DNA of 64,000 nt, taken from NCBI RefSeq assembly GCF_017591425.1, contig NW_024466512.1:24357501-24421500 (forward strand), given 5' to 3'. Origin of the DNA: Ochotona curzoniae. Lineage: Eukaryota > Chordata > Mammalia > Lagomorpha > Ochotonidae. Every line of letters starts with the position of its first letter. Within the stretch, counting starts at the first letter, position 1. Shown piece by piece: positions 58,185 through 64,000 of the stretch. A program made the position numbers and the translations under genes. The notes beneath the pieces were generated by a model. It was not told the DNA's origin and made no database searches. It was given only the letters and a program-made list of their open reading frames with translations.

Positions 58185-58510
58185 GCAATTGCGATGCATC
58201 AGCTCCAGCAGGGGCTTTGTTCTAAGTGGATGATTCCAGCTATAAAAATGTCTGTTTACTTAATATCTTAGATTATAGTCATGTACCTCTCATTTGTAAT
58301 TAAAATAACTATTCATCTTAACTGCTCGTCAGCTGGGCAATTTTTAGTGCAGCCAGCACTTTGAAGAAATAAATGCCTAGGTAGAGCTTGGTACTTGCTC
58401 GCTAGTACTTAGCACACAATGTTTCTACCCCTCAACTTTAATGCATGTTAGCTCCAATAGCCAGATTCTGATTAGTGTTAATGCATGGCTGAGGGAATTC
58501 AAGCCAGCTT
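58185..58510. promoter_or_regulatory. Candidate AT-rich conserved block
   Basis: Repeat-free, with 'tttgcaattgcgatgcatca', 'catttgtaattaaaataact', 'tgctcgtcagctgggcaatt' and 'ctgattagtgttaatgcatg'. The homeodomain and E-box words are dense. Function is inference. Confidence 0.3.
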
Positions 58511-59399
58511 GGCAACAAAGACCCCTGTGGATGAATGCCTTTAGTTGTTGGCAGCTTTATTTATTTATTTTTTAAAGCAAAGTCTCTTCTAGGACCATTT
58601 TCTTCAAATCAAAATGAAGAGTTTAATTCATCAGTTAACACTCCATAGCAACTGGAAGGCTTCTGCTGCCTCCTCCAGCCATTATTTCCCAAGACACAAC
58701 CAGGCATACTCAGTCCATTAGCTGCAACGTGAGAGAGAAAACTAGAAGGAACTTGATTGTCCCGCTGGGCTGGGATAGCCAGGGTGAGTCGGGAACGGAG
58801 TCCAGCAAACAGAACAGCTGATGCATGCGGTCTGCACTCAGCCTGGCAGAATGGAATGGAGCACAGCATTGCATGCCCTGGGGGGTGCTGGACAGCCGCG
58901 AGAGACTCCTGCGGTGACTTCATCAGGAATTCTAAGCAGATGGTGATCCTGGGGCATGGGGGCCTGCCACATATCTAGAATCTGGCCCCAGGGCTGTGGC
59001 TGCACAGAGCCCTGGGCTTGTAGGGGCCCCTTTTTCTGACTTGATCATCCCCCCCTCACCCTGTGCTGTGACCAGAAAGAGCCCACCTGGAACTTACCTT
59101 TGAAGAAAGACCCTGCCTGTCAGCGGCCAAGATCTATCCACTGCCTGTTCTCCCCCAGGGACCCATGTGTCTTAGTGACCTGTCTCCTTGCTTGGCCAAT
59201 CCAGACATCAGAGCAGGCTGGCTTACAGCACTCTCCTGTTCTCCCTTGAATATTCAGCTCCTGTTGAATTGGGTAGAAGAGTGAGGGCTCTCTGGAGGAC
59301 CCAGGCAAGCGGGCTCAGCTGCAGACAATAACCATATGTACAGGCTGTGTGTACGTGTGTGTGTGTGCATACCCTTTGTGTATGTGTGTCTAAAATCTA
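58511..59399. other. Intronic, unassigned
   Basis: A (TG)n-rich stretch lies at 59346-59367; otherwise nothing recognised. Confidence 0.35.
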
Positions 59400-59555
59400 C
59401 ACCTGTGCCACAGTCTGCATAGATGGTCTCCTTTGACCTTGAACTAGAGCAAATACGATTAACCTCACTTTATAGATGAGGAAACTAAATGCTAGTGTAT
59501 GCGAGCAGGTTCCTTTATCAAGCATGGTTTTAGGGGGCTAGGAGAATAAAATAGA
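59400..59555 (-). repeat. MIR fragment (reverse)
   Basis: 'aacctcactttatagatgag' plus 'gaaactaaatgctagtgtat' is reverse MIR. Confidence 0.6.
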
Positions 59556-59604
59556 GGCCAGAACTCTGTAGAGCTCACAGCTCCTCTGCTCAGGGCTACA
59601 CGGG

Positions 59605-59700
59605 TAATAATAATAATTCATTCTTTCAAAAATATTTATCGAGCTCGCCATTGTGTGTCAGACACGGAGTGTGTAAGGGAGAAGAAAGACACCCTCTCCA
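59605..59700 (+). repeat. Ancient LINE-derived repeat
   Basis: 'attcattctttcaaaaatat', 'ttatcgagctcgccattgtg' and 'tgtcagacacggagtgtgta' fit the 'attgagcacctac' family. Confidence 0.55.
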
Positions 59701-59724
59701 GCACCTCCTGAACATCTGCTCAGG

Positions 59725-59935
59725 GCCAGCAATGGATTAAGCACCTTCCAGGTATTAGCTTAATCCTCCGCACAGCCCTATGGCGAAGCTGACATCTGCC
59801 CACTCAGTGGATGGGTGAGGAAAGTGAGGCTGGGGAGGAGAGCAGCCTCTAGGAGCAGAGCGACTGAACAGGGTCTGCCCTTGGCAGGGTGGTAGCTCCA
59901 GCCCTGGGTTATGACTTCCTTCTGTTCCCACTCTG
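59725..59935 (-). repeat. MIR fragment (reverse)
   Basis: 'taatcctccgcacagcccta', 'gatgggtgaggaaagtgagg' and 'agctccagccctgggttatg' follow reverse MIR. Confidence 0.7.
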
Positions 59936-60403
59936 GGGAGCTGCCACTCCTCTGCCAGCTTCATCCAGCCATTCCCAAGGGCCGAAGACAGGCGTCCCTG
60001 ATCCTGGGTCAGGAGAGCTCTAGTACCCATTCCTTCCCCAGCCAGCATTGTTCCCTGAGCTAGCATGACCTGCACCTCCTGTCTGGCCTTGCCCTGGCCT
60101 CATGGCATGGGTTGCTCTGACGTGGTACAGGTGCTGCCTTGTCTGAGAGACCAGGACTGAGGTCCCACCCCTGCCCTCTGCAGCTCACGTTCCTTCTGCT
60201 CACCTGACCTCCCCCTCTAACGTGACTGATACCACAGACCCCACCATCATGATGAACAACCGCGAGGGAGCCTCCTGGTTGCCGTTACATCATTTCCTTG
60301 CTCTAGCCATGACTTCCGTACCCTGCTCTCAGCCAGATGCTGCACTGGCTCTGCACCAATTCTAGGGGTCTCCTTTCCCTCTCACCATCATGATGTGTCA
60401 CTT
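59936..60403. other. Intronic, unassigned
   Basis: Nothing recognised. Confidence 0.35.
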
Positions 60404-60452
60404 TTTCCTTCCTTTCTCCCTTCCTTCCTTCCTTCCATCTTTCCTTTCAGGC
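60404..60452. repeat. (TTCC)n microsatellite, imperfect
   Basis: Repeated ttcc units with interruptions. Confidence 0.75.
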
Positions 60453-61170
60453 CTAACCCATCTGCTGGCCCCCAGCACTCACCCCTCACTGTACACCTTC
60501 CCGGCTGCTCTGAATCCCCCATCCCATCTTGGTCTTGTCCTCTTGGCCACCCACAAGCATGGGCCCCAAAGCATGAGAAACCTTCACTTAACTCCTGTGC
60601 CCCGGTCCCATCCCAGGCTTGCTGGCCATTTGTGTCCTAGTGAGTCATCCATATAGCTGCTTGCCCACTGCCAAGCTCCCCAAACCAACTTGCCATCTCC
60701 TCACCAAGGCAGCATCTTCTGCAGAGGTCAACATAGCTTCCAAATTGTCAACTGTATTGGCTTTTCCCAGCCCTGGGCCTCTTGACCTCTCAAAAGCATG
60801 TGGCAGCGCTGGCCACCCTCTCTCCTTAATCCTCACTTTCCTGAGCCCACTCTGGCTTGCCAGGAGCAGAGCCAGCTCTTGTTAGCTCAGGGTTTCCTGG
60901 AATAGCCTGTGAAGTCTCATGGAATCCAGCCTCCCTCACCCTGCACGACTGTGTCCGTTGCCCACTTGGCATGTCTGTGCCAGCCAGATTGACTACCCCA
61001 CTCCCTGAATATCCTTCTCTTTTCCCTCACTCAATCCTTAGCCCACAATATTCCTTTTGGATTCATGAATGCCTGACCTGCACATCTCTTAGGAAACTGC
61101 TATGCATCCTTCCAGTTCAGGATCAGAAGCACCTTCTTCATGAAGACCCTATTCTCACTCCTCTGCAAGC
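60453..61170 (+). repeat. L2-like LINE fragment
   Basis: Pyrimidine-rich text with 'tccagttcaggatcagaagc' and 'accttcttcatgaagaccct' resembles the L2 3' region ('...caccttctccatgaagcc...'). Confidence 0.45.
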
Positions 61171-61689
61171 TTGGGGCTGCGGCCACTCCCCATCTGCTGC
61201 ACAAGGCAGACTCTAAGCAGAGAATTTCACCATGAACGCTGTGTGCCCCTCATGTACCATCAGTGTGCTGGGCCTGCAAATGGGATTTCAGAGGGACTGA
61301 GTGAAGTTGAGCACTGAAGTCAAGCTGCTTGCCCCACCACTCTACCCCTTGGTCCCATCTGAAAGAGAGACGAAAACCAGCAACATCTTAGCAAGAACCT
61401 TCCAGATATCTCGAACACAAAAGAACACTTTTAATCTTATTATGATTTTATTGTGATGTAGGAAAAATTATGTACCCTTCAACACACTTGAAAAAAATAA
61501 CCATTGTTAAGTATTTTCTCATAAGACAATTCATTAAAATTTAAACTTTTAAAAATATACCACCAATATTCTGGTAAGCTAAAAGCCAGGGATCTAGTGC
61601 TGAGGAGGAGGTCTGGCACTGAGGTTATAAACACAGCTGTCCCGTGCAGGGATTGGGGCACTGGCCTGGGGCGGTTCTTGGTATCTTCT
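61171..61689. other. Intronic, unassigned
   Basis: Nothing recognised; the end is AT-rich. Confidence 0.35.
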
Positions 61690-61954
61690 TTGCATTTTTA
61701 TTTATTTATTTTTATTTTTTTATTTAATCAATGCATAGTATTTGAATGTATTTATGAGGATACAGCAATGTGAAACACATGTACAGTGTAAGATGATTGA
61801 GCCAGCGTAATTAGCATTTCCATCTCAACATTTACCAAATCTATTTGTTGGGAACTTTTGGACTCTTCTGGCTATTTTGAAATAAACCATAAATTAGTGT
61901 GGACTACATTTGCCCTACTAATCTACAAAATACTAGAGCCAGTCCCCCCGGCTC

Positions 61955-62245
61955 ACTGTGTTTTCTGTTATTTGTGTACTATTTGAGAGGGAAAGAGGGC
62001 AAGAACTCCCCTTCTGGTTCACTCTCCAAAATGGTCACAACAAACAGACCGAGACCAGATGAAGGCAAGAGCCAGGAACTGAATCCAGGTCTCTGAGTGT
62101 CAGGGACTCAGTCACACGGGCCATCACTGTCGCATCCCGGAGTTGGCAGTAGCAGGAATTACCATCAGGAGCCAGCTCTGGATCTAGAATCCACGTGTTT
62201 TCAATGTGGGGTATACGCATCATAAGCGTTAGGCTACATGCCTGC
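61955..62245 (-). repeat. CSINE (old, reverse) inside L1
   Basis: 'gtactatttgagagggaaag', 'ggttcactctccaaaatggt', 'tcagggactcagtcacacgg' and 'ttaggctacatgcctgcc' are present. Confidence 0.78.
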
Positions 62246-62275
62246 CTCCTAACTACATTTTGATCCTCTTCTCTC

Positions 62276-62580
62276 TTTTTAAGATTTATTTATTTTTATT
62301 GGAAAGGCAGAATTACAGAGAGAAAGAAAGACAAAGATCTTCCATCAGCTGGTTCACTCCCTCAAATGGCCACAAGGGCTGGAGCTGAGCCAATCTGAAG
62401 CCAGGAGCAAGGAGCTTATTCCGGGGTCTCCTACGTGGGTGCAGGGTCCCGAGGCTTTCCCAGGCTACAAGCAGGGAGCAGGATCAGAGGTGGAGCAGCC
62501 AGGATATGAACTGGCATTCATATGGGATGCCAGTGCTCAGAAGTGAAGAATTGGCCAATGAAGCAAACACGCCAGCCCCC
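62276..62580 (-). repeat. CSINE (younger, reverse) inside L1
   Basis: 'taagatttatttatttttat', 'ttccatcagctggttcactc', 'ctacgtgggtgcagggtccc' and 'aagcaaacacgccagcccc' make a full reverse copy. Confidence 0.92.
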
Positions 62581-62880
62581 TCGATCCCCCTTTCTAACCT
62601 CCTAGCTCCTTCCCCTTCCCAGTCTCTAATAACTACTATCCCATTGTCTGCTTCTATGATATTCATTCTTAAGTATCCACAATGAGTGAAAGCACATGAT
62701 ATTTGTCTTTTTGTATGTCACACATTCCATTTAATGTGATGTCCTCTGGTTCCTTCCATATTGCCACAATTAGCAGAACTGCATTCTTTTTTTACAACTG
62801 AATAATACTCTATGGAGTCTTTGTCTTCTCATCCATTGGTGGATACTTTGGCTGAAGAATAGCAAGTTTGAGCAGAACTT

Positions 62881-63714
62881 TGGTAGGGATTTGCCTGAAT
62901 CCATCACAAGTAGATGAGCTGACTCTGTGGTCACCTCTCCCTGCCCTGTCTGCCTGAAGCCCATTCTTGCTGCCTGGAACACAGGTTTGGACAGGGTCAG
63001 GCAGGAGATCAAGAGCCAGGCCCATATGCAGAACCCTGTGAGTGGAACAGTTGCTCCAAGTTCTGTGTTTACTGCATGCTGGGGCTCCTTGAGGGATTAT
63101 GACACAGACAATGCCTGGGAGGTGCTGCCTTCTTTCTGTGTTGTCCTTGGTCACTGTGTCTCCAGAATGAACAGGCCAGTGGGTCTGGTGCCACCTGGAG
63201 ACACAGCTGTCACCCTTCCAGACACCTCTAAAGCCACGCAACTCCTCCAGCTGAAGCCTGTCCACCCTGCACTCCCAACTCTCAGCTGTATGCATGGACA
63301 TGTGACCTTATCTAGACCACTCGGAGGTCTAGAACAATGCTGAGAGTGAACTGAGAGGCTGGGAGTTCTGCCACCATTCCAGCTTTGTGGAGAAGGGTGG
63401 TGTGAGAGAATGCGTCCAACTGACAGTGGAGAGAGGAAGGGGGAAGGAAAGCCAGGTCCTCACAGCCACCTGACTCCAGCCGCTGTGCCTAACTACTCCT
63501 GCAGTTTGGACAGCTGGACCAGTAAATTCCTCTACTGGTTCAGACCGGGTGTTGGTCACTTGCCACCAAAGAATCCTGGCTCATGTGGCTTCCGACTGCT
63601 CTCTGAATCCCTCCTTGCCCATCTGTGGACATCCCACCCCAAATGTTTCTCTGTCTCTGGAAACAGACATTGATGAATGGAGTCACAACCTCTTTCCTCC
63701 TCATCAGCAATCCC
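62881..63714. other. Intronic, unassigned
   Basis: Nothing recognised. Confidence 0.35.
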
Positions 63715-63835
63715 AGACATAGCAGAGCACCTGCTCTTTGCTGGCGTTGTCCTGGGTTTGATGGAGGCTGGAGCTTCATATGATGGTCTCTGCCTTCTGG
63801 GTGCTTATGTGCTCATGAAAACATAAGAAATTCCA
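63715..63835 (+). repeat. Ancient LINE-derived repeat
   Basis: 'gcagagcacctgctctttgc' and 'atgatggtctctgccttctg', then 'tgcttatgtgctcatgaaa', fit the 'attgagcacctac...cttacattctag' family loosely. Confidence 0.4.
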
Positions 63836-64000
63836 AGGGCACAGAGCACATGCTGAGCACAGATCTTTTTTAGAACAAGGCATAAATCAATCAGTGTGCG
63901 TGGAGTTTTATCCAGCAGAAGCACTCATCACTGTGGCTTATCCTGACCTCTGGGTACCAAGCATCCCTTTATTAAAAAACCATCCACTCCTCATGAAGCG
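63836..64000. other. Intronic end of window, unassigned
   Basis: Nothing recognised. Confidence 0.35.

Larger units (their letters stand above)
61690..62880 (-). repeat. Old L1 3' region split by two CSINEs
   Basis: Pieces at 61690-61950, 62246-62275 and 62581-62870 join up. Landmarks are 'gagccagcgtaattagcatt', 'tccatctcaacatttaccaa', 'ctaactacattttgatcc', 'ataactactatcccattgtc' and 'aactgaataatactctatgg'. The T-rich left end marks the reverse A-tail side. Confidence 0.78.
2785..64000 (+). other. CRTAC1: Long CRTAC1 intron running off the window
   Basis: From the donor at 2785 to the window end no further CRTAC1 exon is recognisable: no frame shows the continuation expected after the first calcium-binding loop. 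The interval is repeat-rich and all ORFs are short. I infer a single intron of more than 61 kb. It holds the repeats and candidate regulatory blocks listed separately. Confidence 0.7.

Noticed and set aside
1..64000. Prokaryotic-style operon, phage, toxin or defence system
   Set aside because: Base composition, SINE/LINE content, an intron-bounded exon and the lack of dense ORFs show mammalian intronic DNA.

Overview
This window is mammalian nuclear DNA from a lagomorph, most likely a pika (Ochotona). It is dominated by tRNA-derived C-repeat SINEs (CSINEs) of the kind confined to rabbits, hares and pikas. The youngest copies have a head reading like 'cacggtagcctagtggcta' and the tail 'aataaaaataaataaatctt', which I associate with pika. 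That genus-level call is inference. The remaining repeats are ordinary ancient mammalian ones: MIR, L2-like, MER5/hAT, MaLR LTR, old L1, and a mariner-type MITE. Nothing indicates a bacterial, phage or viral replicon.

I can support one protein-coding exon. Bases 2585-2784 (+) encode the signal peptide and first calcium-binding FG-GAP/VCBS-type motif of CRTAC1 (cartilage acidic protein 1, also CEP-68/LOTUS). The exon has a clean acceptor and a clean donor. The 5'-most exon is not recognisable in the first 2.6 kb, and the next CRTAC1 exon is not found downstream. Bases 2785-64000 are therefore best read as one long intron of CRTAC1, and every longer ORF in it looks like chance or repeat sequence.

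Layout. 1-2584: upstream intron or 5' flank. 2585-2784: CRTAC1 exon. 3.1-5.0 kb: two tandem CSINEs joined by a G-rich tract, then a MIR broken by a MITE and an old CSINE. 8.85-10.94 kb: a mariner MITE opened up by six CSINEs, with its terminal repeats and TA dinucleotides still visible. 15.2-19.6 kb: MaLR LTR, L1, L2-like and MIR fragments. 21.7-33.1 kb: scattered CSINEs, MIRs and MER5s. 33.9-36.3 kb: a CpG-retaining block followed by an intronic CpG-island-like segment. 37.4-39.0 kb: old L1. 42.4-43.5 kb: L1 3' end. 44.7-48.1 kb: two CpG-retaining blocks flanking a repeat cluster that holds a 40-nt 5S rRNA fragment bounded by a perfect 13-bp duplication. 49.8-57.9 kb: more CSINEs, two with clear target-site duplications inside older DNA transposons. 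55.5-58.5 kb: two AT-rich, enhancer-like blocks. 59.4-62.9 kb: MIR and L2-like pieces and an L1 split by two CSINEs.

The most notable item is the 5S rRNA fragment at 46880-46919. It has a perfect L1-endonuclease-type site and duplication but no A-tail, which are the marks of a 'tailless retropseudogene'. Second are the intronic CpG-rich segment at 35.76-36.28 kb and several candidate regulatory blocks that retain CpGs. I found no convincing undescribed multi-gene system. All repeat calls come from reading by eye, so their boundaries are approximate.
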